64,000 bases of DNA from Tenacibaculum pacificus (GTDB lineage Bacteria > Bacteroidota > Bacteroidia > Flavobacteriales > Flavobacteriaceae): contig NZ_CP115917.1 of the NCBI RefSeq assembly GCF_027941775.1, forward strand, positions 2,523,001 to 2,587,000, in the 5' to 3' direction. Positions 1-10,744 of this stretch are shown piece by piece (the stretch's first letter is position 1; every line of letters begins with the position of its first letter). The notes beneath the pieces were generated by a model. It was not told the origin of the DNA, did not search any database, and was given only the letters and a program-made list of their open reading frames with translations. Both the position numbers and the translations under genes were made by a program.

Positions 1-490
1 AACGAGTTGTTGCACCAACTAAAGTAAATGGTTCTAAATGGATTTGAACAGTACGTGCATTTGGTCCTGACTCAATCATTATATCGATTTTATAGTCTTC
101 CATTGCTGAGTATAAATATTCTTCAACAATTGGACTTAATCGATGGATTTCATCAATAAATAATACATCACGTTCATCAAGATTTGTTAATAATCCTGCT
201 AAATCTCCTGGTTTATCTAAAACAGGACCTGATGTTACTTTTATTCCTACATCTAATTCATTGGCTAAAATATGAGCCAAGGTGGTTTTTCCTAATCCTG
301 GAGGTCCATTAAATAAGGTATGATCTAATGCTTCGTCTCGTTGATTAGCTGCTTCAACAAATATTTTTAAATTATCAATTGCTTGATCTTGACCTGCAAA
401 ATCATCAAAAGAAAGTGGACGTAATTTTTTTTCTACATCCAAATCATCATTTGATAGATTTGTGTTTTCAGGGTTTAAGTTTTCATTCAT
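1..490 (-). CDS. ruvB: Holliday junction branch migration ATPase RuvB (3' part cut by window edge)
   Basis: About 163 N-terminal residues of RuvB are visible, and the rest lies outside the window. The AAA+ Walker A motif reads [11 protein letters not shown] and the Walker B motif reads FIDEIHRL. They are followed by the RuvB-typical stretch [15 protein letters not shown] and the sensor region FTLVGATTR. RuvB is the hexameric motor that, with RuvA, drives branch migration of Holliday junctions in the cytoplasm. The start at 488-490 gives the leader [11 protein letters not shown], an acidic flavobacterial-type N-terminus, before the conserved [12 protein letters not shown] TAnnTTTG-like box (minus strand, 498-505) lies just upstream. 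The family assignment is near certain. Confidence 0.97.
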   Translation of the reverse strand, partial: MNENLNPENTNLSNDDLDVEKKLRPLSFDDFAGQDQAIDNLKIFVEAANQRDEALDHTLFNGPPGLGKTTLAHILANELDVGIKVTSGPVLDKPGDLAGLLTNLDERDVLFIDEIHRLSPIVEEYLYSAMEDYKIDIMIESGPNARTVQIHLEPFTLVGATTR

Positions 491-593
491 ATAGTCACAA
501 ATATACTTGAAATATACTATTTGGTTTGTAATAATTGTTACGTAGTGGTATTATCAATGCTAAGATACATATAAGTAAGAAAGATATAAAACA

Positions 594-625
594 AAAAAGC
601 CTTCCAAAATTGGAAGGCTTTTTTT
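594..625. terminator. Rho-independent terminator after coxA
   Basis: The stem GCCTTCC (599-605) pairs with GGAAGGC (612-618), flanked by A and T runs. It lies 3' of coxA and closes the respiratory operon. The poly-A/poly-T flanks make it potentially bidirectional. Confidence 0.85.
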
Positions 626-638
626 AATAATTTATATA

Positions 639-2408
639 TTATGAAGGTTCTTCGCCTTCTAATAATGGAGTAGTTTGTAACACGTAATCTTGACCGTGTA
701 AGTACTCACCATTTTCATCTGTTTTACTATAATCATAAGCCCATCTGTGAACTTCAGGAATAGCACCTGGCCAGTTTCCGTGAATGTGTTCTACTGGAGT
801 AGTCCATTCTAAAGTATTCGATTTCCAAGGATTCATAGTTGCTTTTTGACCTCTGTACATTGAGATAAAGAAGTTTGCTAAGAATAATAACTGAGCAGCT
901 CCTCCTAAGAATGCCATTAATGTCATAAATACGTTAATTTCAACTAAATCATCAAACATTGGAAAGTTTGAGTTTGTATAATAACGACGAGGTAAACCAG
1001 CTAATCCAACAAAGTGCATCGGGAAAAATACTCCGTAAGCAGAAATTATTGTTAACCAAAAGTGCCAGTAACCTAATGTTTTGTTCATCATTCTACCATA
1101 CATTTTAGGGAACCAGTGATACACACCAGCAAACATTCCTAATAAAGCAGATACTCCCATCACTAAGTGAAAGTGAGCTACTACGAAATAAGTATCATGT
1201 ACGTTAATATCTAAAGCAGAATCTCCTAAAACTAATCCTGTTAAACCTCCTGTTACGAATGTCGAAACTAATCCGATAGAAAATAACATTGCAGGATTTA
1301 ATTGTAAGTTACCTTTCCAAAGCGTTGTTACATAATTAAATGCTTTTACTGCCGATGGAATTGCAATTAATACTGTTGTAAAAGTAAACACAGATCCTAA
1401 GAATGGATTCATTCCTGAGATAAACATGTGGTGCCCCCAAACAATTGTAGATAAAAATGCAATTGCCATAATAGATCCAATCATTGCACGATATCCAAAA
1501 ATTGGCTTACGAGCATTTGTTGAAATTACTTCAGATGTTAATCCTAAAGCTGGTAATAAAATAATATATACTTCAGGGTGACCTAAGAACCAGAATAAGT
1601 GTTCAAATAATACTGGTGATCCTCCTTGATAATGTAATACTTCTCCAGAGATAAAAATATCTGATAAGAAAAATGATGTTCCGAAACTTCTATCAAAAAT
1701 TAATAATAAAGCTGCAGATAATAATACAGGAAATGAAACAACACCAATAATCGCTGTGATAAAGAAAGCCCACATTGTTAGTGGCAATCTTGTCATTTTC
1801 ATTCCTTTTGTACGTAAATTTAAAATAGTTACGATGTAGTTTAACGATCCGATTAATGAAGAAGCAACAAATATTGCCATAGACACTAACCATAAAGTCA
1901 TACCTGTACCTGAACCTGGAATTGCTTGTGGCAATGCAGATAATGGAGGATAAATTGTCCATCCTGCTGATGCTGGTCCTGCTTCAACAAATAATGATAT
2001 AATCATTACTACTGATGATAAGAAAAACAACCAGTATGAAACCATATTTAAGAAACCAGAAGCCATATCACGAGCTCCAATTTGTAATGGGATTAATAAG
2101 TTTGAGAAAGTACCACTTAAAGCAGCAGTTAATACAAAAAACACCATTATTGTACCATGTATTGTTACCAATGCTAAGTACATATCAGGATCCATAATTC
2201 CATCGGTTTGATGATTTCCTAAAAATGCTTCTATTATTGAAAAAGATGTTTCTGGCCATGCTATTTGTAAACGAAATAACATAGACATAAAACCTCCTAT
2301 AATTCCCATAAATATACCCGTAACAAGAAATTGTTTCGAGATCATTTTATGATCTTGACTAAAGATGTATTTAGTTACAAATGTTTCTTTGTGATGATGA
2401 TCTGACAT
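639..2408 (-). CDS. coxA: Cytochrome c oxidase subunit I
   Basis: This is the 589-residue catalytic subunit of a heme-copper oxidase. It reduces oxygen to water and pumps protons across the inner membrane. Visible signatures are GHPEVY (CuB histidine and the cross-linked tyrosine), WGHHMF (the two further CuB histidines) and HDTYFVVAHFHLVMG (heme ligands near the C-terminal helices), along with about twelve hydrophobic segments. It is the last gene of the alternative complex III operon, 27 bases after coxB, and is followed by a terminator. Such pairing implies that the complex III module passes electrons directly to this oxidase. The length is normal for an A-family subunit I with a short N-terminal extension. 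Identification is secure, but the heme type cannot be read from sequence by eye. Confidence 0.97.
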   Translation of the reverse strand: MSDHHHKETFVTKYIFSQDHKMISKQFLVTGIFMGIIGGFMSMLFRLQIAWPETSFSIIEAFLGNHQTDGIMDPDMYLALVTIHGTIMVFFVLTAALSGTFSNLLIPLQIGARDMASGFLNMVSYWLFFLSSVVMIISLFVEAGPASAGWTIYPPLSALPQAIPGSGTGMTLWLVSMAIFVASSLIGSLNYIVTILNLRTKGMKMTRLPLTMWAFFITAIIGVVSFPVLLSAALLLIFDRSFGTSFFLSDIFISGEVLHYQGGSPVLFEHLFWFLGHPEVYIILLPALGLTSEVISTNARKPIFGYRAMIGSIMAIAFLSTIVWGHHMFISGMNPFLGSVFTFTTVLIAIPSAVKAFNYVTTLWKGNLQLNPAMLFSIGLVSTFVTGGLTGLVLGDSALDINVHDTYFVVAHFHLVMGVSALLGMFAGVYHWFPKMYGRMMNKTLGYWHFWLTIISAYGVFFPMHFVGLAGLPRRYYTNSNFPMFDDLVEINVFMTLMAFLGGAAQLLFLANFFISMYRGQKATMNPWKSNTLEWTTPVEHIHGNWPGAIPEVHRWAYDYSKTDENGEYLHGQDYVLQTTPLLEGEEPS

Positions 2409-2435
2409 AATCTATATATACTTTTAAAAAATATC

Positions 2436-3443
2436 TTATTTAATAACTTGCGCTAACGTTTTTTGTTCTGATAACCACTTGTCATATTCTGCTTGTTCAA
2501 CAACAGTGATTTTCATTTGCATATTGTAATGAGATGCACCACAAATTTTATTACATAACAATAAATAATTAAATTCGTAAGGGTCTTCACCTTTTACTTT
2601 TCTAATTTTGTTAATTCCAGCTGTTTTTTCTATTACTTCAGAACTTAAACGCATTTCATCCGTAGTAAACTTTGGTGTAAAAGCAAATTGAGTAATCATA
2701 CCTGGTACACAATTCATTTGCGCTCTAAAGTGAGGTACGTAAGCAGAGTGTAATACATCTTGTGAACGAAACTTAAATAAAACTTTTTTACCCTTTGGTA
2801 AAACCATTTCAGTAACTTTCTTATCATCTTGTGCTTTAGGATCAGACATATCAACTCCCATTGAGTTAATACCTTTAATAAAGTTTACGTTTCCTAAACC
2901 TAATTCATTATCTGCTCCTGCATAACGTGCTTGCCAGTCAAATTGTCTTGAATATACTTCAATTACAATTGGGTTTTCGTCATCACCAACATACATAATG
3001 TTATTCCAAGCCCATAAACCATATCCAATTAATATTACAATTGTTACCGCAGGGATAACAGTCCATATTAATTCTAAAGTATGACTATCAGCATAAAACA
3101 ATGCCTTTTTACCTTTTTTACCTCTATACTTGTAAGTGAAAAAGAAAATTAAAAATTGCATTGCAAACTGAACAACACCGATTAACCAAAATGTAATGTT
3201 AAATAAGTTATCATCATGTTCTCCTTCTATAGAAGCCGATTCAGGTAACATAATTACATTCATGGCTACTAAACAGTAAACCATCATTGCATAGAAAAAA
3301 ACTAAAAATCCTATAGCTAATTTACCTTGTGTTTCGTTGTCTTTGTCTGTAGCTATTACAGAACGAAGATTCATGATACGTGTAATTTGCCAGAAACTAA
3401 CTCCTATTGCAATTGCTATGAAAATATAAAATAAAGCGAGCAT
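2436..3443 (-). CDS. coxB: Cytochrome c oxidase subunit II with CuA site
   Basis: The 335-residue protein has several hydrophobic segments in its first half, followed by a periplasmic cupredoxin domain. The CuA ligands are visible: histidine in DVLHSAY, then CNKICGASHYNM, which supplies the C-x3-C-x3-H-x2-M pattern. The motif SRQFDWQARY precedes this domain. The domain accepts electrons from cytochrome c or the ActA/ActE heme domains and passes them to subunit I. Compared with classical two-helix subunit II, the N-terminus carries extra membrane segments (residues 1-20, 45-65 and 80-105). No C-terminal cytochrome c domain is present, so this is not a caa3-type fusion. It sits between actF and coxA in the same operon. 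Confidence 0.95.
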   Translation of the reverse strand: MLALFYIFIAIAIGVSFWQITRIMNLRSVIATDKDNETQGKLAIGFLVFFYAMMVYCLVAMNVIMLPESASIEGEHDDNLFNITFWLIGVVQFAMQFLIFFFTYKYRGKKGKKALFYADSHTLELIWTVIPAVTIVILIGYGLWAWNNIMYVGDDENPIVIEVYSRQFDWQARYAGADNELGLGNVNFIKGINSMGVDMSDPKAQDDKKVTEMVLPKGKKVLFKFRSQDVLHSAYVPHFRAQMNCVPGMITQFAFTPKFTTDEMRLSSEVIEKTAGINKIRKVKGEDPYEFNYLLLCNKICGASHYNMQMKITVVEQAEYDKWLSEQKTLAQVIK

Positions 3444-3467
3444 ATTATCTAAACTATTTGTTAATTA

Positions 3468-5039
3468 TTAATGATTACTATCTTCTCCTCTGTGTTCGAT
3501 ATTATAGTAATGGTGTGTTTCACTTTCGTGTAAGAATGGATTTCCTTTTGCTAATGGATTTGCTTTTGCAAACGCACTAAATGTAGCATAAATAAATAAT
3601 CCTAAGAAGAATAAAATTCCGCTTATTTCTCCAATACCAAATCCATATTGAGCACCAACTGTTCCTGGCATAATCATTACGAATAAATCTAAATAATGAC
3701 CAGCTAATATTACAACTCCTCCTATTGTTACAAACCAAGGTATGCTTTTAAAATCACTATTTAATAATAAAAGTATAGGGAAAATAAAGTTCATAACTAC
3801 CATTGCTAAAAATGGTACTTTATATTCATTAAAACGTAATAAATAATAAGTTGTTTCTTCAGGAATATCAGCATACCAAATTAACATAAATTGAGCAAAC
3901 CATAAGTAAGTCCAAAATACAGAGAAACCAAACATATACTTTGCTAAATCATGAATATGACTATCATTTACAAATGGTAAAAGACCTTTAGCTCTTAAGT
4001 AAATTGTTACAAAAGCAATTACTGTTAATGCAGATACTAAGAAAGTTGCTAATACATACCATCCAAATAATGTAGAGAACCAGTGTGGGTCAATTCCCAT
4101 AATCCAATCCCAAGACATCATAGATTCTGTTACAAGGAAAAGGAATAAGAAAACTACAGAAATATTGTAATTTCTCATGTGTAATTTTAAATCTCCATTT
4201 TCTTGTTTTATAGAACCTTTTCTAATGATAAAACGATATACATTCCAAACTGTTAAATAAAAGATACTTCTAATTAACCATCCTGGCGTATTTAAAAACC
4301 ATTTTTTTCCATCGATAACAGCATCATAATTTGCGTGTTGCGTATCAAAAACTCCCTCATTCATCCAAGGAAATAAGTGATTCATGTGCATCGCTGTTGC
4401 TATTAAAAATAATAACATGATAACACTTACATAGTGTAAATTTGCTGTAATAGCTTCCATTACTCTAAATAATACAACAGACCAACCTGCTTGTGCTACT
4501 CTTTGAATTGCATAAAAAGCTAACACTAATAATGTCATTCCTAAAAAGAACATTAAAGCGACAAAAAATGCTGCCCAAGGGCGATTTTGCATTTGATGAA
4601 AAGCATGTTCTGCGTGAGCATCATGATTTTCGGCATGAGCTTCAGTAGTATCAGTATGTGCTACTGTAGCTTCAACATGTTTTTCGGTTACTTCTTCTGC
4701 ATGTGCATTATCTACAGCGTGAGCAGTTATTGCTTCTTCTGAGTGTACTTCTTTTACCGCTTCAGTTTCTATTGCTGTAGTATCAGCAGTATGTGATTCG
4801 GTTCTTTTTTCTGAATGTTTTTCAACTTCAGTATGTGCTTCTTCAACATGAGGTGTTGCTACTGCATGAGTATCATCCGTAGCATGTTCATCATGATGAG
4901 CACCATGTTGTTTTTCTAAAATCGCTTTTGCCTCTGTTAACGTTTTAGGTGCCGACATAAAACTAATGGCAGTACCTAACGCTCCTAAAATCATAAGAGC
5001 AATAGCAAGTATTTTTAATTTTCCTGTAAACTGGTACAT
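3468..5039 (-). CDS. actF: Alternative complex III subunit ActF with a long histidine-rich insert
   Basis: This 523-residue membrane subunit of the quinol:cytochrome c/oxidase oxidoreductase is related to NrfD-like quinone-binding proteins. A first membrane helix lies at about residues 8-28. About ten more follow from residue 155, with motifs MNHLFPWMNEGVFD and MSWDWIMGIDPHWFSTLFGW typical of ActF. Between them, residues 40-150 are a low-complexity region rich in His, Ala, Glu and Thr with many HAE, HAD and HTD units. That insert is unlike the compact membrane domain and could bind divalent metals; this is an inference. The position after actE and before coxB matches the family gene order. 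The stop lies 24 bases upstream of coxB. Confidence 0.93.
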   Translation of the reverse strand: MYQFTGKLKILAIALMILGALGTAISFMSAPKTLTEAKAILEKQHGAHHDEHATDDTHAVATPHVEEAHTEVEKHSEKRTESHTADTTAIETEAVKEVHSEEAITAHAVDNAHAEEVTEKHVEATVAHTDTTEAHAENHDAHAEHAFHQMQNRPWAAFFVALMFFLGMTLLVLAFYAIQRVAQAGWSVVLFRVMEAITANLHYVSVIMLLFLIATAMHMNHLFPWMNEGVFDTQHANYDAVIDGKKWFLNTPGWLIRSIFYLTVWNVYRFIIRKGSIKQENGDLKLHMRNYNISVVFLFLFLVTESMMSWDWIMGIDPHWFSTLFGWYVLATFLVSALTVIAFVTIYLRAKGLLPFVNDSHIHDLAKYMFGFSVFWTYLWFAQFMLIWYADIPEETTYYLLRFNEYKVPFLAMVVMNFIFPILLLLNSDFKSIPWFVTIGGVVILAGHYLDLFVMIMPGTVGAQYGFGIGEISGILFFLGLFIYATFSAFAKANPLAKGNPFLHESETHHYYNIEHRGEDSNH

Positions 5040-5061
5040 ATCTTAACTATCTATTATAGAG

Positions 5062-5610
5062 TTATTTTAATTCGCTTCTTAATTTCTCTACATACTGTAC
5101 AATTTGCCAACGCTCATTGTATTGTAATTGTCCTGCATGAGATCCCATTAAATTTTTACCATACATAATAACATGATAAATATTTCCTGGATTTAAGTCT
5201 CTTTCTTTATAGTTTGGTATACCGTTAAATTTATCTCTTTGAGATAAAACTCCATTACCATCACCTTTTTTTCCGTGACAAGTAGCACAGTAAATTCCGT
5301 ATAACTCTTTACCTTTTGCTAAATTTTTTTCAGTAGTCGCTAAAGGATTTTTTAAAGTTGCTTTCGCTTTTTCATATCCTTCATTTGTATTCGGAATATC
5401 ATAAGCTACAATACCTTTTCTACTTACTGTACCTGCAACAGGTAACCTGTCTACCATTTTACCATTTAAACCATCTGCACCATTCGCATCATAAGGAATA
5501 GACACATACATATCAGGCATATATTGTAGTTGTGGTGTACGTTTATCTCCACATGAAATAACACTTGTTATAACAACTAAAGCAACGATTATTTTAAAAA
5601 AACTTTTCAT
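5062..5610 (-). CDS. actE: Alternative complex III monoheme cytochrome c lipoprotein ActE
   Basis: The 182-residue protein begins with a lipoprotein signal (hydrophobic residues 5-18, lipobox VISC, mature cysteine at residue 20). A single c-type heme motif, CATCHG, lies near residue 108 and is followed by GDGNG. A methionine in NLMGSHA near residue 155 is the likely distal heme ligand. In the complex it is the membrane-anchored periplasmic cytochrome that relays electrons toward the oxidase. It lies between actD and actF with short spacers. The C-terminal helix WQIVQYVEKLR is the usual end of a class I cytochrome c fold. Confidence 0.94.
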   Translation of the reverse strand: MKSFFKIIVALVVITSVISCGDKRTPQLQYMPDMYVSIPYDANGADGLNGKMVDRLPVAGTVSRKGIVAYDIPNTNEGYEKAKATLKNPLATTEKNLAKGKELYGIYCATCHGKKGDGNGVLSQRDKFNGIPNYKERDLNPGNIYHVIMYGKNLMGSHAGQLQYNERWQIVQYVEKLRSELK

Positions 5611-5619
5611 ATCTCTTTA

Positions 5620-6148
5620 TTAGTGCTTTTCTACTATGTTAATTTCTACAGCTCCTGTTGTTTCTAACAAAGCTTTTAACTCCTCCTCGTTTCCATTTAC
5701 AGGAATTTCCATTAAAAAATGGTCATCTGTTGTTCTTGGATCTGGATTCTCTGCTTCTTTAAATGGCCATATTCTACTTCTCATATAAAAAGTAATAACC
5801 ATTAAATGGGCTGCAAAAAAGACTGTTAATTCAAACATAATTGGTACAAATGCTGGCATATTAGAAAACCAACTAAAGTTTGGTTTTCCTCCAATATCTT
5901 GTGGCCAATCTTGAATCATCATATAATTAGTCATCCAAATAGCAAAGCACAAACCTGTAATTCCGTAAAAGAATGCAGTAATAGCTAAACGTGTAGGTGC
6001 TAATCCTAATGCTTTGTCTAACCCATTGAACTGGAAATGGACAAAATACTTCTTCAATGTGGTGATGTTCTCCTTTGATTTTCTTAACGGCATCCATTAA
6101 GATATCATCATCATTATAAAATGCGTGAATTACTTTACTAGTGCTCAT
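5620..6148 (-). CDS. actD: Alternative complex III subunit ActD (DUF3341), interrupted by one extra base
   Basis: The gene is split into two frames. The 5' part (6148 down to about 6027) reads MSTSKVIHAFYNDDDILMDA and on to FCPFPV. The 3' part continues as GLDKALGLAPTRLAI through to EINIVEKH. Dropping one base from CAATG (minus strand, plus positions 6024-6028) gives FCPFPVHGLDKA and a single protein of 175 residues, the usual DUF3341 length. Two membrane helices follow near residues 55-75 and 95-115. ActD is a small membrane subunit of alternative complex III. The start overlaps the end of actC by 11 bases, as expected for coupled translation. I regard the break as a probable sequence error, because every conserved part is present on both sides. 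Confidence 0.88.
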
Positions 6149-7538
6149 TGTTCTTATCTCTTAATTTTTTAAAATTCTCTCCTGAAGACTTCAAGATAGT
6201 CTTAACTTCTGCTTGTGCAATTACTGGGAAAGTTCTTGCATATAATAAGAATAATACAAAGAAAAAACCAATAGTTCCTACAAAAATACCCACATCTACA
6301 AATGTTGGTTCAAAACGCCACCATGTTGATGGTAAGTGTCCTTTACTTAATACAATTGCAATAATGTCGAAACGCTCAAACCACATACCGATATTAATAA
6401 TGATAGAAATAATGAAAGAAAATATAAAACTTCTTCTTAATTTCTTAATCCATAATAATTGAGGTAAAATAATATTACATATTAACAATGACCAAAATGC
6501 CCATCCATATGCTCCTGCTTCTGCTCCAAATGATAAATAAGTATAGTTTTCATAAGGTGATCCTGTATACCATGCAATAAAGAATTCTGTTGCATAAGCT
6601 ACAGCTACAATACCACCTGTTAAAAGGATTACAATATTCATATATTCTACGTGTAAACGTGTAATATATGCTTCCATATTTGTAACCTTACGCATAATAC
6701 CTAATAAGGTTTGTACCATTGCAAATCCTGAAAAGATTGCTCCAGCTACGAAATAAGGAGGAAATATTGTTGAATGCCATCCTGGGTTAATAGAAGTAGC
6801 AAAATCCATTGATACAATTGTATGTACTGAAAGTACTAATGGTGTAGCTAAACCTGCTAACACTAATGATACTTCTTCAAAACGTTGCCAATCTTTAGCT
6901 CTACCTGACCATCCGAAAGATAATAAAGCATATATTTTCTTTTGAAAAGGCTTTACTGCTCTATCACGAATCATTGCAAAATCTGGTAATAAACCTGTCC
7001 ACCAGAAAACTAATGATACAGATAAATATGTTGAAATTGCGAATACATCCCATAATAATGGTGAGTTAAAGTTAACCCATAATGATCCGAATTGATTTGG
7101 CATTGGTAATACCCAGTATCCATTCCATGGACGTCCCATGTGAATAATAGGGAATAAACCTGCTTGGAATACAGCAAAAATTGTCATTGCTTCTGCCGAA
7201 CGGTTAATTGCCATTCTCCATTTCTGACGGAATAATAATAGTACTGCCGAAATTAAAGTTCCTGCGTGACCAATACCTACCCACCATACGAAGTTGGTAA
7301 TATCCCATGCCCAACCAATGTTTTTACTTAATCCCCACACACCGATACCTGTACCGACTGTGTAGAAAATACACCCAAACCCCCATAACATTGCTGCTAA
7401 GGAGATAAAAAATGCGATATACCAATTTTGATTTGCTTTACCTTCTATGGGCTTTGCAATGTCTTCAGTGATATCATGGTAACTTTTGTTACCTAACACT
7501 AAAGGTTCTCTATAAGATGATTCGTAATGAGACGACAT
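6138..7538 (-). CDS. actC: Alternative complex III membrane subunit ActC (NrfD-like)
   Basis: This 466-residue integral membrane protein has about ten hydrophobic helices and the NrfD/PsrC-family stretch WVGIGHAGTLISAVLLLFRQ. HMGRPW and SVHTIVSMDFATSINPGWH are also visible. It forms the quinol-binding membrane core next to the periplasmic ActB. It begins 27 bases after actB and its 3' end overlaps the start of actD by 11 bases. The closing residues KKLRDKNNEH are a short charged cytoplasmic tail. Length and motif order match flavobacterial ActC. Confidence 0.95.
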   Translation of the reverse strand: MSSHYESSYREPLVLGNKSYHDITEDIAKPIEGKANQNWYIAFFISLAAMLWGFGCIFYTVGTGIGVWGLSKNIGWAWDITNFVWWVGIGHAGTLISAVLLLFRQKWRMAINRSAEAMTIFAVFQAGLFPIIHMGRPWNGYWVLPMPNQFGSLWVNFNSPLLWDVFAISTYLSVSLVFWWTGLLPDFAMIRDRAVKPFQKKIYALLSFGWSGRAKDWQRFEEVSLVLAGLATPLVLSVHTIVSMDFATSINPGWHSTIFPPYFVAGAIFSGFAMVQTLLGIMRKVTNMEAYITRLHVEYMNIVILLTGGIVAVAYATEFFIAWYTGSPYENYTYLSFGAEAGAYGWAFWSLLICNIILPQLLWIKKLRRSFIFSFIISIIINIGMWFERFDIIAIVLSKGHLPSTWWRFEPTFVDVGIFVGTIGFFFVLFLLYARTFPVIAQAEVKTILKSSGENFKKLRDKNNEH

Positions 7539-7565
7539 AAATCTATATACTTATTAGTTTTGTTA

Positions 7566-10500
7566 TTATGCTTCGTTTGTATTTCTTACTTTTACTTGAT
7601 AAACTACGTTTGGTTTTGTACCAATATAGTCTAACACATGAAAAGCTCTATCATCCTCTTTTAATGCAGTAACTGCATCTTCAGGATTATTTATATCTCC
7701 AAATACCATTGACCCAGATGAACAAGCTGATGAACAAGCTGTTTCAAATTCATCTTTATGTACAGCTCTACCTTCTTTTTTAGCATTTAAGATAGTTGCT
7801 TGTGTCATTTGAATACACATAGAACATTTTTCCATAACTCCACGAGAACGAACTACTACATCTGGATTTAACACCATTTTTCCGTATTCGTTATTCAATG
7901 TTAAAGTCAAACTCGCTATTTTCTGAATAATTAAACCAGTTAAAACGACGAACTCTATAAGGACAGTTGTTTGCACAATATCTTGTACCTACACATCTGT
8001 TATAAGCCATTTGATTTTGACCTTGACGACCATGTGATGTTGCTGCTACTGGACATACTGTTTCACACGGAGCGTGATTACAGTGCTGACACATCATTGG
8101 TTGGAAAGCTACCTCTGGGTTTTCTGCAGAATTTTCTAAAGCGTCAAATAAATCACCTTTACTTAATTCTAAAACTTTTTCAGTATACTTTCTTTCAACT
8201 TCTTTGTTTGATAATCTAGGGTTTTGAGCTCTAAATTCTTCAATAGTCATTGAAGCATCATGTTGCTTATCAACTACTGTAGAAGAATAATAACGATCAA
8301 TACGCAACCAGTGCATATCTCTACCTACTCTTACCTCATCTTTACCTACAACTGGCACATTGTTTTCAGCGTGACATGCTACAACACAAGCCCCACATCC
8401 TGTACAAGATGTTAAATCGATAGATAAATTAAAGTGATGCCCAACTTCACGATTATGGTCTGCCCATAAATCGATACTTTTTGCCTCAACTTCTTGGTGA
8501 TCATAAGATACCATTGAAGGCTTATTCCAAGTATGTTTTGGATCTAAATTTTTATTTGATACTTGGTTTAAAGTAGCTTCTTTTAAAATATCATTACGAC
8601 CAGCAAGAGTACTTTGTACTTGAGTACAAGCAAACTTATGCCATCCTGAAGTTTTTTCTATAGAAACATTATATTGAATATGGTTTCCATTTTTATAAAG
8701 AGGATACGCATTTAAACCAACTTGCATCTCTTCTTTTAAAGTTTGTGTTCTACCGTATCCTAATGCTAAACCTACAGATCCTTTTGCTTGACCTGGCTGA
8801 ATCATAACTGGAACTTTTTCAACAGAAACTCCGTTTACCGTTACAGTAGCATAGTTACCATTAATAGCTCCGTTATCTTTTACAGGATTTTCAAAACCTA
8901 ATTCTCTAGCATCAGCCATTGAAACGGTTAAGTAATTATCCCAAGAAGCACGTGTTATAGGGTCTGGTAATTCTTGTAACCAAGGATTGTTTGCTTGTTT
9001 ACCATCACCTAATGCAGTTGATGAAAATAAGTTTAATTCAAAACCAGAAGCAGTACTTGTAGTTTTTAATAACTCAGATACTGTATTTGTTATAACTACT
9101 GCAGATTGAAAAATCTCTTCGTCTTCAGAAGTAATAACATTTGCTTTGAAAAAACCATCATGCAATGCTTGATTCCAAGATGCTCCACCTAATACATTAG
9201 TACTCCAAAACTCTTTTAAAGTATCGTAATAGTTTACAGAACTACCTGACCATTTTAATAACACATCTTGTAACTGACGTGTATTAAATAATGGAGAAAT
9301 TGTTGGCTGCATTAAACTATACGTACCTTTAGTAATTGTAACATCTCCCCAGCTCTCTAAATTGTGAGGTGCTGGTAATGTATATTGTGTAGCATTAGCC
9401 GTTGCATCGTTTTGAGTCGATATTGCAACAGATAATTTTAAGTTCTTAATTCCTTCTGCTAAATCAGCAGCATTTGCTAAAGTATATAAAGGGTTTGTGT
9501 TATAAGTAACTAAACCTTTTACAACTCCTGCTTTAATATCAGCAACTAATTGAGCTACTTGAGTATCGTTACCTTGACGTGTTAAATTAACAGCTTTTGT
9601 ATCGAATATCTCACTTTGTAATTTCTCGTTAATAGCAAAAGCAATTAACTGAGCATTTTTATCATTTAATCCTGTAACAACAACTCCTTTTGAACCTGCC
9701 TTTTTTAAACTAATTGCTAGTTTTTTAATTTCAGCATCAATTTGAGTTGCTTTAGAAGGAATTGACTCTCCTGTTACTTCGTTATATAAATTAACTAAAG
9801 CATATACTTGATCAGAAGGTTTCACAACTAATCTTTTATCAGCATTTGCTCCTGCTAAAGACATATTACTTTCTACCTGAACATGGTAAGACATTTTACC
9901 AGATGCAGCTTTACGACCATCAGTATATGATTTTTCATAACCTCCTTGCCAGTCACCAATAAAATCAGCACCAATAGAAGCGATTACTTCAGCTTTACTA
10001 AAATCGTAATTAGGTAAAGCGCGTGTACCATACATTGCTTCGAAAGCATCAGCAGTTGCACTTTCTGAAATAGCATCATAAACAACGTGCTTTACGTTTG
10101 GATATGCAGCAGTAAATGCTGTAATTACTTTTTCAGTTGAAGGACTTGCTAAAGTACCTGTTAATAATACTACAGGTTCATTTGCTGTTTTCAACTCATT
10201 CAAAGTTGCAACAATTTCTTTATCGGCAGTTGCCCAAGAAATTTGTTCAGCACCTTTTTTAGGTTCTTTTAAACGTAATTGATCATCGTATAATGATAAA
10301 ACAGATGCTTGTGTACGTGCGTTTGTTTCTCCTGATGCCAATTTGTTAGGCATTACAAGAATCGGACGACCTTCACGTGTTTTTACTAATACGTTTGCAA
10401 AATCAAAACCATCTGCTATTGTAGTTGCGTACCAATCAGCAACACCTACAACGATATCATTTGGTTGTACTACATAAGGGATTGATTTTCTTACGGGACC

Positions 10501-10713
10501 CTCACAAGCTGCTAAAGAAGCTGCTGCTGTGGTAAATCCAACATATTTCAAGAAATCTCTACGTGAGGTTGATGAAGTTTCTAACGTTTCTTTATCACCT
10601 AAAAATTCATCTGTAGGAATATCTTGTACAAACTCATTATTACGTAGCGTTTCAACAACAGAACTACCTTTTAGTTCTTCAACACTTTGCCAGTATTTTT
10701 TGTTTGAAGCCAT
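7566..10713 (-). CDS. actB: Alternative complex III iron-sulfur/molybdopterin-like subunit ActB, interrupted by one extra base
   Basis: The protein starts MASNKKYWQSVEELKG. A twin-arginine type signal follows at about residue 50 (SRRDFLKYVGF), ending at a lipobox-like cysteine (AAC). The long central part resembles a molybdopterin oxidoreductase. The C-terminal third carries four cysteine clusters, beginning CTGCGACVVAC, CQHCNHAPCETVCP and CVGTRYCANNCPYR, then CSMC with CSSAC. The reading frame breaks at CAATG (7896-7900). Removing one base gives NSEFDFNMNNEYGKMVLNP and a product of 1048 residues. ActB relays electrons from quinol across the periplasmic face, and family members lack the Mo cofactor. 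The final cluster reads CSSACSSG where CP is more common. The break is probably a sequence error. Confidence 0.9.
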
Positions 10714-10744
10714 TTATATATGTGTTTTTCTACTTTCTAATTGA

